This document shows positions 44,277 through 53,951 of a stretch of DNA of 64,000 bases, in pieces (the stretch's first letter is position 1; every line of letters begins with the position of its first letter). The position numbers and the translations under genes are program-made. The notes beneath the pieces are model-generated. The model searched no databases, had not been told where the DNA came from, and worked only from the letters and a program-made list of their open reading frames with translations. This DNA comes from GCA-002050365 sp038235165 (lineage in GTDB: Bacteria; Acidobacteriota; Blastocatellia; Pyrinomonadales; Pyrinomonadaceae), in NCBI GenBank assembly GCA_038235165.1, contig JBBSUG010000009.1:62001-126000 (forward strand), written 5' to 3'.

Positions 44277-47177
44277 TCACTTTTCATTTTGCGAAGCGTC
44301 GAGCAGCCAAACGTCAGCATCAACCTGCAAATAACGAAAATTAATCATTCGATTGTCCGGCGAGATTTCGGCGTGTTGAAGTTCGTAAGCTGAAACTTTA
44401 TAAAGTTCAGTAACTCTTTTTGTCGTCGAATCACATAAAAAAATCGCGTTTCGGTCGGTGAAAATGAAATGCCGATTGTCGTTCAGCCAGAAGGGTCCGG
44501 AACCATAATCGGTCATTTTTTCGTATTTTGATGTTTCAAAATCAAAAACACCGATGCCGGTCTCATCCCCGTCGGGTTCAAAGCAAATGTATAAAAGTTT
44601 TTTGCCGTCGGGTGACCAATCGCGGACGGCGAAAGATGTGATTTCCCGAAAGGGCGGCAAACGTTTCGGTGTTTGTTCAGACCATTTTTTTCCTAAATCA
44701 AGAGTTGAAGAAGATTGTTTTTGATCGCTCATTTCCGTGAAAGCGAGTCGCAAGCCGTCCGGTGAAAAAACCGGTGAAGTCGCACCTGTTTTGTCGGTGA
44801 AAGTAATTTGCTCCGGATTTGTGCCGTCGGAATTTATCGTCCAAATTTGATATTTTCCGCTGCGGTCGGAATAAAAGGCAACTTGTTTGCCGTCCGGCGA
44901 CCATCGCGGAACCCTTTCCCGAAATTTATCGTTCGTCAAATTTCGCCAGTTTTCACCGTTTTTGTCGAAGATAACCAAATCTTCCTGAGTTCTCGTCGGA
45001 TTGCGTGCGACAAAATGTTCGCCGTTCGGCGAGAGCTGCGGATTGCCCAGTTCTCTGTCGCCGCGTGTAATCCAACTAGCTTCACCCGAAGTTTTCAAGG
45101 TTTTCGGATCAAAGGCGATTGACTTAACATTCGATTGACTTTCATAACGAACGTAGGCGAGAGTTTTGCCGTCGCGTGAAAAGGTGATGTGGCGGCAGTA
45201 TTTTGAAGGTGTCGGCACAGATTCCGGTTCGCCGAGTTGTGTGCCGGTTTTTTCGTCAATCGCCACGCGCCACAAATTCATACTTCCGCTTCTGTCCGAA
45301 GCAAAATACAGATGTTTTCCGTCCGGCGACCAAACCGGATTCCAATCGGATCCGTCATCGGAAGCAACAACGACAGGTTCGCCGCCCGCCGCCGGAACAG
45401 TAGCGATTTCGGGGAGTTTCCCGTCAGCGACAAACCAAAAAGCGATCCGATCACCGTTCGGCGACCAACTCGGCATAATCGCGTCGCCTTTCGTTTCGAG
45501 CTTTTGTTTTTTTCCGTCAGCAACATCAATTGTCCAGAGCGAACTGTTTGGAATTGAATGAACCGTGTGAATTGCGGCGGCTTTGTCGCTGACAACGATC
45601 TTTTTTGCATCGGGTGACCACGCAGGGTGAAAACCGAGATCAGAAATCAACCGGACATTTTCGCCGGTTTCTTCCATCACATAGATTCCGTCCGGTTTGC
45701 GGTCGGAGCGAAAAGCGATAAATTTTCCATCGGGCGAAAATGCGGGCATTGTGTCGTTTTCTTTTGAATTCGGTGTTAAATTTATCAAATTTTTTCCGCC
45801 GACTCTTTGCAGTAAAATGTTTCGGTCGTTATTGGTGTCGCTGGCAAAAATAATATTCTTACCGTCCGGCGAAAGGCTCGGATAACCTTCGATCCAAGGC
45901 GAATCCGTGACTTGAGAATGTTTAGCGTTAACCCATTCGACTGCTTCTTTTCTTGAGGTGTTTGCAGATTTATTGGAAAAAAACCAGAATCCGAAACCAG
46001 CTGTCAGTAAGAATAAACCGCCTAAAATATATGAAATATAACTTTTTTTATGATTCGCAAGATCAATTTGTTTTGCGCCGGAGTGCAAATTCCACGATGA
46101 AGAAGAATCAATTTCGCGTTTGACTCGTTTTAAGTCAGCCCGCAAATCAGAAACTGTTTGATAACTAAAATCCGAATCTTTTTCCAGTGCCTTTGTCAAA
46201 ATTTGATCGAGTTCCATTGAAACTTGCGAGTTCAGAGAACTTGCAAACGCAGGTTCTTCCGTCAAAATGGCTTGAAAAGTCGCCTGACGATTATGCTTTT
46301 TGAAAGGATTGGTTCCCGTCAGAAGTTCATATAAAACAACTCCTATACTCCACAAATCGGTACGATGATCAATTTTGTCATCACTAATTTGTTTTGGCGA
46401 CATATAACCGGGCGTGCCAATGATAACTCCTTTGGCTGTTTTCGCTAGATTGTTGAAGGTCAGAATCGAAACATCGGAAAGTTTCGCCAAGCCGAAATCG
46501 AGAATTTTTACATACCCGTCAGGACGAATCATTATATTTTCCGGTTTAATGTCACGGTGAATTATCCCGGCGGTATGCGCCGATGAAAGCGCGTCGCAGC
46601 ATTGAATAACGATATTCAAAATGTCTTTGATTTTTTGCCCGCTGTTGATGACTTCGCGCAGAGTTTTACCTTCGACGTATTCGGTGGCGATAAAATTTAC
46701 GCCGTCAATCGAACCGACATCGTAAATCGTGACGATGTTCGGATGATTCAGAGCGGAAACGGTGCGGGCTTCCATTTCAAATCGTCTGATTCGTTCGTCG
46801 TCGGCGACAAAATCGGCGGGCAGAATTTTCAGCGCGACTTTACGTTTCAATTTTTCATCATTTGCCAGATAAACTTCGCCCATTCCGCCCGCGCCGAGAT
46901 GTGATTCGATCTGGTAGGTGCCGATTTTTCTCGATAAAAAGTGACCGGTCGAAAGAACGGTTTTTTCGTCGGCGAGGTTTTTGGCGGCAATTCCCATCGC
47001 CGAATTTTCCATAAATTTATCCGCGCCGGACTGGGCTTTGAGCAAACTCAAAACTTCACTCTTTAAATCGTCGTCGCCGTGACATTTTTTCGCCAAAAAT
47101 TCTTCGCGCCGCGCTTCGGGCAAATCCAAAACCGCGTCGAAAAGTTCGTCAATTTGTTTCCATCGTTGGGCGTTCAT
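44277..47177 (-). CDS. Ser/Thr protein kinase with transmembrane segment and PD40/TolB propeller
   Basis: 966 residues. An N-terminal helical domain (~1-65, typical of acidobacterial kinases) precedes the kinase domain (~85-350) with VALKILP, HRDIKPENIMI and DFGLAKL. One membrane helix (~380-400) is followed by a WD40-like PD40 propeller built from xPxWSPDGKxIxF repeats. The activation-segment end reads GTPGYMSPKQ where MSPEQ (APE position Glu) is usual. It is preceded by an ECF sigma factor gene 14 bp away, the common sigma-kinase pairing in this phylum. The propeller side is probably periplasmic. Confidence 0.93.
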   Translation of the reverse strand: MNAQRWKQIDELFDAVLDLPEARREEFLAKKCHGDDDLKSEVLSLLKAQSGADKFMENSAMGIAAKNLADEKTVLSTGHFLSRKIGTYQIESHLGAGGMGEVYLANDEKLKRKVALKILPADFVADDERIRRFEMEARTVSALNHPNIVTIYDVGSIDGVNFIATEYVEGKTLREVINSGQKIKDILNIVIQCCDALSSAHTAGIIHRDIKPENIMIRPDGYVKILDFGLAKLSDVSILTFNNLAKTAKGVIIGTPGYMSPKQISDDKIDHRTDLWSIGVVLYELLTGTNPFKKHNRQATFQAILTEEPAFASSLNSQVSMELDQILTKALEKDSDFSYQTVSDLRADLKRVKREIDSSSSWNLHSGAKQIDLANHKKSYISYILGGLFLLTAGFGFWFFSNKSANTSRKEAVEWVNAKHSQVTDSPWIEGYPSLSPDGKNIIFASDTNNDRNILLQRVGGKNLINLTPNSKENDTMPAFSPDGKFIAFRSDRKPDGIYVMEETGENVRLISDLGFHPAWSPDAKKIVVSDKAAAIHTVHSIPNSSLWTIDVADGKKQKLETKGDAIMPSWSPNGDRIAFWFVADGKLPEIATVPAAGGEPVVVASDDGSDWNPVWSPDGKHLYFASDRSGSMNLWRVAIDEKTGTQLGEPESVPTPSKYCRHITFSRDGKTLAYVRYESQSNVKSIAFDPKTLKTSGEASWITRGDRELGNPQLSPNGEHFVARNPTRTQEDLVIFDKNGENWRNLTNDKFRERVPRWSPDGKQVAFYSDRSGKYQIWTINSDGTNPEQITFTDKTGATSPVFSPDGLRLAFTEMSDQKQSSSTLDLGKKWSEQTPKRLPPFREITSFAVRDWSPDGKKLLYICFEPDGDETGIGVFDFETSKYEKMTDYGSGPFWLNDNRHFIFTDRNAIFLCDSTTKRVTELYKVSAYELQHAEISPDNRMINFRYLQVDADVWLLDASQNEK

Positions 47178-47191
47178 CGAAAATTTAAGAT

Positions 47192-47758
47192 TTAATTAGT
47201 ATTGAGTTCACGATACAGCCACGCTTTCGCCTTTTGCCATTCGCGCATCACGGTCACGCCGGATATTTTCAAAACTTCCGCCGTTTCTTCGACCGACAAA
47301 CCGCCGAAAAATTTCAATTCGACGATTTTCGCCTTGCGTTCGTCAAACGTCGCCAGTTCATTCAACGCTTCGTCGAGCGCGACTAAATCTGCGTCCTTTT
47401 CGGTTGAAACCGTGAATGCTTCCTCGAGTGAAACGTGATGAACGACTTTTTCGTTAACTTTCGGACGCTTGCGGGCAAAATCAACCAGAATTTTTCGCAT
47501 TAATTGTGCCGAAACTCCGAAAAAATGGGCGCGATTTTCCCATTTGGCGGTTTTCCAGTTAATCAAACGAATATATGCTTCGTTGACTAGTGCGGAAGTT
47601 TGCAATGTGTGGTTTTCGCGTTCACGCCGCATATAACTTTTGGCGATGCGATGAAGTTCGGCGTAGATGACTGGCGTTAATTCTTCGAGCGCGTCAGAGT
47701 CGCCTGCGCTCCATTTTTGCAGTAATTCGGTTACTTCTTTTGTTGGTTCGGAAGACAT
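47192..47758 (-). CDS. ECF-type RNA polymerase sigma factor
   Basis: 188 residues with sigma region 2 (LQTSALVNEAYIRLINWKTAKW, FFGVSAQLMRKILVDFARKR) and region 4 (IVELKFFGGLSVEETAEVLKISGVTVMREWQKAKAWL). It belongs to the ECF group usually encoded beside Ser/Thr kinases in Acidobacteria and Planctomycetes. No anti-sigma gene is present; the adjacent kinase is the likely regulator. Confidence 0.93.
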   Translation of the reverse strand: MSSEPTKEVTELLQKWSAGDSDALEELTPVIYAELHRIAKSYMRRERENHTLQTSALVNEAYIRLINWKTAKWENRAHFFGVSAQLMRKILVDFARKRPKVNEKVVHHVSLEEAFTVSTEKDADLVALDEALNELATFDERKAKIVELKFFGGLSVEETAEVLKISGVTVMREWQKAKAWLYRELNTN

Positions 47759-47902
47759 TTTTTGAGAACAATTTCACCGTTAAATTTAACACAATTCGGC
47801 AAAATAGAAAATATTTCCACTTTTGATGATAGTTTTTCCGCGTTTCAAACGCATTAGTAAATGAAGCCGCAAAAATCGGCTGATTTTTCGGGAGAAATTA
47901 TT

Positions 47903-50356
47903 ATGAAAAATGTACAAGCATTTGTTATCGGACTTTTTACAATTTTATTATTCGGTGCAGTTGCGGCGAACGCGGCAACGTGGACGGTTACAAAAGCGGC
48001 GAACAGCAACGACAATGTTTGCGACGCGGATTGTTCTTTGCGCGAAGCGATTTTTAATGCCGATTTGGGCGATACGGTTATTTTTAATCCGAATCTCATT
48101 GGGCAGACGTTCACGCTCGGCGGTTCGGAAATCGTCATCAAAAAACGCATTACGATTGACGGAGATATTGACGGCGTGAACGTCGCGTTTATTTCGGGCG
48201 AAATGACGAGCCGCATTTTTTTGGTTGAAACGGGCGGCAGTTTGGATTTGAGAAACGCAACACTCGTGCAGGGCAACGGTGTTTCGACAACTTTCGACAG
48301 TACAAACGGAGGAGCGATTTATGCAAAGTCCAATACTGCTTTATCGCTCGACCGCGTTGCCATTCGCGGCAACAGAGCTAATTTTTACGGCGCAATCTAC
48401 CTCAACACCGGAACTCATCGCTTTACAAATTCATCGTTCACCGGAAATTTTGCAAGAAGCTGCACGGCAATCGGCAACCTATTGGGAAATGTTTATATGG
48501 CAAATGTAACCGTTAGCGGAAATTTTGATGATCCAAATGACGGAACCGGCGGTTCAGCGATCTGCAACAACAGCGGCGATGTTTTTATTCACAACTCGAC
48601 AATTGCTTTCAACACTTCGGACGGCGCGGGTGCGGTTTTTAACGGCGCGGGAGGCAATATGAATATCGGCAATACAATCGTCGCGCAAAATACGGGGCAG
48701 ACCGGACCGGATATTCGTTTTGTCAACGGCACTCTGACTTCCGTCGGCGGGAATTTAATCGGCGATTTATCAACCGTTCCTGCCAACACTTTTAATAAGC
48801 CAATGGACATTTCGGGCGTAAATCCGTTGCTCGCGCCGACCAATTCAAATCAGGGCGGTCATCCGGTTGTGACGCATCCTTTGCAAGCCGGAAGTCCGGC
48901 GCGAAACGGCGGTATTAATGCAAATGCCACTGATCCGCTGACCAATCAGCCTTTGACGACCGACGCTCGCGGCGCAGGATTTCCGCGCATTGCCGACACG
49001 ACGGTTGACAAAGGCGCGTTTGAAGACCAAACGGGCAATACTTCGCTGATTGTTTCTAAACTTACAAACAGCAATGACCTTGTTTGCGACACCGATTGCA
49101 GTCTGCGCGAAGCTGTTCATCAAGCATCTTTGAATTTCGGCACTGACACGATTACCTTTGCGGCAAATGTTTTCGGCACCCTCCCGCTCGGCGGCACGGA
49201 AATTTTGATCCAGAATCAAAACGTCAATATCGTCGCCTATCCGAATTTAACGGCGGAAACCTTGATCGTTTCAGGCGGCAACACGAACCGCATTTTTCAT
49301 TTGAATAACGCGACAGCGAATATTTCGGGAATGACGCTGGCAAACGGCAATGCGGGCGCGGGATTCGGTGGCGCGATTTTGTCGGAAAATAACAGCAATC
49401 TGACCTTGAACAAAACCATCGTCAGAAATAATTCCGCAGCGGTTTACGGCGCAATTTATGTGAGCGGCGGCACGGGACATATTGCGAATACGACGATTAA
49501 TACCAATTCGGCAAACACCGGACTCGCCATCGGCAACAGCGGAACTTTGAATATGGCAAACACAACTGTCAGCGCGAATTTCGACGCGGACGGCGGCACA
49601 GGAGTCGGCGCGTTTTACAACACCGGAACATTAAACATCCGCAATTCGACCATCGCTTTTAACAGAACAAGCGGCGGCACAGGCGGCGGCATTTTTAACG
49701 ACGGCATATTAAACATCGGCAATACGATTGTTTCAAACAACATTGCATTAACATCGCCGGACATCAATCAAAATTCCGGCTCGATTATATCAGTCGGCGG
49801 AAATCTTGTTTCAAATTCGAGCGGTTTTCCGGGTGGAACATTCTCGCAAACAAGTGACGCGGTAAATATTGATCCGCTGCTCGGCGTATTGCAGGATAAT
49901 GGCGGAAACGTCAAGACGCATTCATTAACGCCGAATTCTCCGGCGTTAAATTCCGGCATTAATGCCAATGCGCTTGATCCATTTGATAATTCAATTTTAG
50001 CGACGGATGCACGCGGCGGCGGTTATGAGCGAATCAGCGGCGGAACGGTTGACAAAGGCGCGTTTGAATCGCTTGCGCCGACTGCCGCCGGTGCAACGAT
50101 TTCCGGCAGAGTTACGAACGGCAAACGCGGAATCGCACAGGCACGGGTTTATCTGATCGGACAGAACGGTGAAACGCGGACGACGATGGCAAATTCGTTC
50201 GGCTACTTTAGTTTTAGCGGTGTGCAGACGGGAGAAATCTACATCGTCAATGTTTCGTCAAAAAGCTATACGTTTTTGCCGCAGGTTATCACCGTCAATG
50301 CGGATTTGGATAATCTGAATTTTTCGGCGGAAACACAGATTGGTTTGATGCGATAG
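47903..50356 (+). CDS. CSLREA-domain secreted beta-helix protein
   Basis: 817 residues from the ATG at 47903, behind GGGAGA and starting a signal peptide. Two copies of the CSLREA motif (DADCSLREA near residue 45; DTDCSLREA near residue 400) each start a parallel beta-helix half rich in IxNTTVxxN, SGGT and NSxxxGGAI repeats. The halves are internal duplicates. The last ~90 residues form a carboxypeptidase-regulatory-like domain (ISGRVTNGKRGIAQARVYLIG). Probably a cell-surface or secreted structural/adhesive protein. Confidence 0.9.
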   Translation: MKNVQAFVIGLFTILLFGAVAANAATWTVTKAANSNDNVCDADCSLREAIFNADLGDTVIFNPNLIGQTFTLGGSEIVIKKRITIDGDIDGVNVAFISGEMTSRIFLVETGGSLDLRNATLVQGNGVSTTFDSTNGGAIYAKSNTALSLDRVAIRGNRANFYGAIYLNTGTHRFTNSSFTGNFARSCTAIGNLLGNVYMANVTVSGNFDDPNDGTGGSAICNNSGDVFIHNSTIAFNTSDGAGAVFNGAGGNMNIGNTIVAQNTGQTGPDIRFVNGTLTSVGGNLIGDLSTVPANTFNKPMDISGVNPLLAPTNSNQGGHPVVTHPLQAGSPARNGGINANATDPLTNQPLTTDARGAGFPRIADTTVDKGAFEDQTGNTSLIVSKLTNSNDLVCDTDCSLREAVHQASLNFGTDTITFAANVFGTLPLGGTEILIQNQNVNIVAYPNLTAETLIVSGGNTNRIFHLNNATANISGMTLANGNAGAGFGGAILSENNSNLTLNKTIVRNNSAAVYGAIYVSGGTGHIANTTINTNSANTGLAIGNSGTLNMANTTVSANFDADGGTGVGAFYNTGTLNIRNSTIAFNRTSGGTGGGIFNDGILNIGNTIVSNNIALTSPDINQNSGSIISVGGNLVSNSSGFPGGTFSQTSDAVNIDPLLGVLQDNGGNVKTHSLTPNSPALNSGINANALDPFDNSILATDARGGGYERISGGTVDKGAFESLAPTAAGATISGRVTNGKRGIAQARVYLIGQNGETRTTMANSFGYFSFSGVQTGEIYIVNVSSKSYTFLPQVITVNADLDNLNFSAETQIGLMR

Positions 50357-50361
50357 CAAAT

Positions 50362-50745
50362 ATGAATATCGAAAAACTTTTCAAAATATCGCTGATTACG
50401 ACGTTTTTTATGAATATGGCGGGCGCGGTGATGTTTCTTCCGCCATCTCGATTTTTGCGCGAATTGGGAGGTTTTCCTGAAGCCGGAGATTCCTTTTATC
50501 CGATGATCTTGTCGTTGTGGATTTTCTTTTTCGGTGTTCTTTATCTTCGTTTGGCATTTTCAAAAACGCGGGAAAGATTTTTCGTTCTCGTCGGCGCGTT
50601 GGGCAAATCGTCATTTGCCGTTTTGTTAGCCGTTTTAACTTTGAAAGGCGAACTTCCAGCGCGGGCGGCTTTGGCGGGAATACCGGATTTAATCATCGCC
50701 GTTATTTTTTTCGCGTGGCTTTATAAAACACTTTTGCCACAATGA
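50362..50745 (+). CDS. Small membrane protein, about four helices
   Basis: 127 residues with hydrophobic segments near 8-28, 46-65, 74-96 and 104-123. No family recognised; the fold resembles small DoxX-like or DUF membrane proteins only in size. It starts 5 bp after the CSLREA gene and its 3' end overlaps the convergent methyltransferase gene by 44 nt. Confidence 0.75.
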   Translation: MNIEKLFKISLITTFFMNMAGAVMFLPPSRFLRELGGFPEAGDSFYPMILSLWIFFFGVLYLRLAFSKTRERFFVLVGALGKSSFAVLLAVLTLKGELPARAALAGIPDLIIAVIFFAWLYKTLLPQ

Positions 50746-51472
50746 TTTGATTCGGCGAATTACTCGTAAATTCCGACTCGTTAAAATCGCCGTATTTTGC
50801 TTCGATGCGAAAGCCGTTGTATTCAAAAAGCGCGTCGAGTTCCTGCGGGAAAAACTGGCGCATCGTGAAAGAAACGGTCTGTTCTTCTTTTTGATATTGG
50901 TTTTTGTAATGCCAGTTGATGTGATTGATCTGCCGCGCCGCATCGTAATTAACTGTTGTGTGAATAACAATCCAGCCTTCGTCGGTGCGGTATTCGCCAA
51001 CGAAAAAACGCTCGTTCGGATGGCGGTTCAGCAATTGAATTGATGGGTTGAAAACTTCGACGATGAATCTGCCGTCCGGCGCGAGATGACGTTTGACCGA
51101 AGCAAAACATGAGGCGACTTCGGGAATTGTTTTCAAATGCTGAAGCGCGTTTCCGGCGATGAAAATCAGTTTGAACTTTTGATTCAAATCGAAATCGCGC
51201 ATATCCGCACTGTACAAATTAGTTTCGACATTGCGCGTTTCGGCTTTTTCGCGGGAAATGTTGACTTTTTCCGCAAACTTTTCCGTCCCCGAAATATCAA
51301 AATCGTTTTCGGTGAGCGTCACGAGATAGTTGCCCGTGCCGCTCGCCAATTCCAAGACTGGCTGACCGAAATGCTCAATCATTCGCTCGTAAAAGTTTAT
51401 TTGTTCACCGTCCGCCGGTTTTTGATGAACAAGATCGTAAAGCCACGCCTGTTCGTAAAAGTTTTGTTGCAT
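50702..51472 (-). CDS. Class I SAM-dependent methyltransferase
   Basis: 256 residues. Motif I is VLELASGTGNYLV, followed by LYSADMRDFDL and FIAGNALQHL. It then has a Methyltransf_25/11-like fold with a long C-terminal substrate part (FTMRQFFPQELDALFEYNGF). Substrate unknown. It lies 3 bp after the macro-domain gene in the same direction, so the two are probably co-transcribed. Confidence 0.88.
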   Translation of the reverse strand: MQQNFYEQAWLYDLVHQKPADGEQINFYERMIEHFGQPVLELASGTGNYLVTLTENDFDISGTEKFAEKVNISREKAETRNVETNLYSADMRDFDLNQKFKLIFIAGNALQHLKTIPEVASCFASVKRHLAPDGRFIVEVFNPSIQLLNRHPNERFFVGEYRTDEGWIVIHTTVNYDAARQINHINWHYKNQYQKEEQTVSFTMRQFFPQELDALFEYNGFRIEAKYGDFNESEFTSNSPNQIIVAKVFYKATRKK

Positions 51473-51475
51473 TTA

Positions 51476-52111
51476 TCAGTATTGCATTCGTTTCAGTTTG
51501 TTGGTGTATAAAAGTTGATGACGTTCGGAGGCTTCCGCCCACGAGTGAGGCATCCGATATTTATTCAGCAAAATATCATCTATCGCCTGACGAAGCTGAT
51601 GAGCGCAGGTATTGAATCCGACGCGCCCGACACCTGTTCCTAAACCGGGAAAGGCAATTGTTTTAATATGTTCTGAAATGTTTTGTCCGGCAAATGAGCC
51701 TGAAAGAAATTTGCCTTGATTAATTAAAATAAGGACGGCACGGGCGGCGAGATAAGGATTAACCGTGTCATTTAAAATCATCGGAACGCGCATTGTCGGC
51801 GCGATAATGAGAAAAGGAATTGTTTCGTGATTAGTTTCAACAACATCGGCACTTCCGATAACTAACTCGCCGTTGTGCCAATCGAAAATCTGTCGTCGAA
51901 CGGTTTGCTGAATTTCATAACCGAAAAATGACATATAAGCTGCGTCAATTCCGCCGTCCATAAATCCGAAACTGTTCGCCGGACTAACGACGGCATCGCA
52001 TTCGACATCGAGAATCGAACCTTGATGAATTTCAACAAAATCCAAATCACCGCAGAATTCTTTCCACGCTTCCGCTAAGGAATTTTCAACTGCGGTGAGA
52101 ATGATTTTCAT
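51476..52111 (-). CDS. Macro-domain (ADP-ribose-binding) protein
   Basis: 211 residues. Macro-domain signatures: DAVVSPANSFGFMDGGIDAAY (the conserved Asn and Gly-rich loop) and AFPGLGTGVGRV (phosphate-binding loop). Members bind ADP-ribose or hydrolyse ADP-ribosyl groups from proteins, nucleic acids or O-acetyl-ADP-ribose. No NAD-consuming partner is adjacent. It is followed closely by the methyltransferase gene. Confidence 0.9.
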   Translation of the reverse strand: MKIILTAVENSLAEAWKEFCGDLDFVEIHQGSILDVECDAVVSPANSFGFMDGGIDAAYMSFFGYEIQQTVRRQIFDWHNGELVIGSADVVETNHETIPFLIIAPTMRVPMILNDTVNPYLAARAVLILINQGKFLSGSFAGQNISEHIKTIAFPGLGTGVGRVGFNTCAHQLRQAIDDILLNKYRMPHSWAEASERHQLLYTNKLKRMQY

Positions 52112-52140
52112 TGAATTTTGTATGTCATAATTCAGTTAAA

Positions 52141-52698
52141 TTAAGCCGCAATTCTGACATCCGCCACGGCATCTTCGTCCATAAACAGATATTTTTTCCA
52201 TTCGGGACGCGATTCGGCGTAGTGGCAGAGCAAAACGTGGTCTAAACCGAGCCGCAGCATTTTTTGCGGCGTGAGCAACGGCATTCTGGCTTGTTCGGGA
52301 GTGCGGTTGCCTTTGCGCTGGTTGCATTTAACACACGCCGACACGAGATTGTGCGGCGTTGATTCGCCGCCCTGCGCTCGGGGCAGAATGTGGTCGAGCG
52401 TCAAATCTTTGGCGTGTTTATTGTCGCCGCAGTATTGACAGCGGTAACGGTCACGAATGTAAATCCGTGCGCGTTTCATCGTCGTTTCCTGGCGGCGGCG
52501 TTTGATGTGAACATACGTTCGCAGACGCACGACCGACGGTACGGGAAATATGGTCGAAGGCGAATGCAGAACATTGTCGCCGTCGTTTTCTTCAACTGTT
52601 AATTTGCCCGAAAACCACATACAAATCGCCCGCGCCACGCCAATCGTGCCGAGCGGTTCGTAAGAAAAATTTAAGAGCAGAACTCTACCTGTTATCAA
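52141..52698 (-). CDS. HNH endonuclease
   Basis: 185 residues. The HNH core reads RYRCQYCGDNKHAKDLTLDHILPRA, followed by NLVSACVKCNQRKGNRTP, with two CxxC zinc pairs. The N-terminal part (VLLLNFSYEPLGTIGVARAI) is the usual lead-in for this widespread stand-alone HNH family in soil bacteria. DNA-cleaving or processing role; no phage or restriction partner nearby. Confidence 0.92.
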   Translation of the reverse strand: MITGRVLLLNFSYEPLGTIGVARAICMWFSGKLTVEENDGDNVLHSPSTIFPVPSVVRLRTYVHIKRRRQETTMKRARIYIRDRYRCQYCGDNKHAKDLTLDHILPRAQGGESTPHNLVSACVKCNQRKGNRTPEQARMPLLTPQKMLRLGLDHVLLCHYAESRPEWKKYLFMDEDAVADVRIAA

Positions 52699-53155
52699 TG
52701 GAATTACCTCCTGTAAATGGTTGATTTATTTGATTTTCTCAAATTCAAATCGGATGCAATCGCAATATCTAGTGTAAGTTGTCTTGAACTAACACTATAT
52801 TAACCGATTGACACCGGATTTGTATATGAATTTTTTGTAAATTGGGAAATTGTCTAAACTTTAAGCCGGACAAAATGTTGAAAATGAGCGATTGAGTGTA
52901 AAAATATCGTGATTTCAAAATTGAATAAACAATCTGAAATTTGCCCGATGATATTGTAAAGTTTAGATGTAATGCTATTCTGATATTTTCAGTTTTGGCA
53001 GTTAAGCGGATGAAGAAATGTTTTGCGATGTTTTGAGTCCACGCTTTAGCGTGATTGTCCGCCGCGCTTCGCTGGCGGACGCGCCGCCTGAAGGCGGGAC
53101 TCATAACTTTCAAAATGCCTGATAACATATTCTCACCTGCAGGTTACATCAAACT
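52699..53155. other. Intergenic region with a cloverleaf-like palindrome
   Basis: 457 bp between divergent genes. Most is AT-rich without a credible gene. Bases 53035-53102 form a compact structured element, listed separately. Confidence 0.5.
53035..53102. repeat. Three-hairpin (cloverleaf-like) palindromic element
   Basis: Outer stem GAGTCC (53035-53040) / GGACTC (53097-53102) encloses three hairpins: ACGCT/AGCGT (53041-53052), GTCCGCC/GGCGGAC (53057-53080) and CGCCT/AGGCG (53085-53096). No tRNA features are present, so this is a REP-like element rather than an RNA gene. Confidence 0.65.
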
Positions 53156-53869
53156 ATGGCTATTCAATCGGTTCACGCTTTTGCGGAAAAAGTCGCTCTT
53201 GTGACGGACGGCGCGAGCAACATCGGACGCGCGACGGCGATGCAGCTTGCGCTGCTCGGATGTTACGTCGTCGTCGGTTTTTCAAATTCTTCGGAAGAAA
53301 ATAAACGCGCACTCGGTGAACTTCAATCGCTCGGAACGCTGGCAAACGCAGTCGAAGCCGACGTTTCGACCGTTGAGGGAGCAAGACATTTGATCGCCGA
53401 AGTTGAAAAAATGTTCGGTCGGCTCGATTTATTAATTAATACTTTGAAATTCGAGCCGCAATCGTCGTTTCAAGAAACGGGTGAAGATATTTGGACGCAG
53501 ACAATTGATGCCAATTTGAAATCGGTGTTCTTCGTGACGCAGGCGGCGATAACTTTAATGCAGGGACGACCGAAACCGGTCATCGTCAACGTCACTGCCG
53601 ACGAAACGGACGGCGAAAACGCCGCGTTTAGTGCGACGCAGGCGGCGGTCGTCGGTCTAACAAAATCGCTGGCGAAACAATTTGCGCCGAAATTCCGCAT
53701 CAATTGTGTGGCGGTCGGCAAAAGCCAAAAAAATAGCGTTGAAGTTTTAGATGCAGAACTTTTTCGCCCGAAAACGGGTGTTGACCACGATGACGCGGCG
53801 CGGGTAATAATTTATCTTTTATCATCGGAGGCGAAAAGTTTAACCGGACAAATTCTGACAGTCGGATAA
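53156..53869 (+). CDS. SDR-fold protein lacking the catalytic Tyr and Lys
   Basis: 237 residues with an SDR Rossmann fold: VALVTDGASNIGRATAMQLA (glycine motif TxGASNIG) and LLINTLKFEP in place of NNAG. At the active site, YSATK is FSATQ (Phe158, Gln162), and the usual Ser strand reads NVTADE. All three catalytic positions are therefore changed. The C-terminal region (SSEAKSLTGQILTVGG-like end) is intact. It may bind NAD(P) without reducing or be a structural or regulatory pseudoenzyme. The gene is otherwise full length. Confidence 0.85.
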   Translation: MAIQSVHAFAEKVALVTDGASNIGRATAMQLALLGCYVVVGFSNSSEENKRALGELQSLGTLANAVEADVSTVEGARHLIAEVEKMFGRLDLLINTLKFEPQSSFQETGEDIWTQTIDANLKSVFFVTQAAITLMQGRPKPVIVNVTADETDGENAAFSATQAAVVGLTKSLAKQFAPKFRINCVAVGKSQKNSVEVLDAELFRPKTGVDHDDAARVIIYLLSSEAKSLTGQILTVG

Positions 53870-53951
53870 ATGATGTTAAATTTTTTGCTTCGCCGCTTCA
53901 CTTTCAAATATTTGTTACTCATAAAATTAAATTCGTGTTAAAATTTACATA

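Noticed and set aside
53035..53102. tRNA gene suggested by the cloverleaf-like folding
   Set aside because: No T-loop GTTCGA motif, no acceptor-length stem, no plausible anticodon arm.
52769..53128. A 119-codon minus-strand frame between the HNH and SDR genes
   Set aside because: Crosses the cloverleaf palindrome and has no start signal; judged non-coding.
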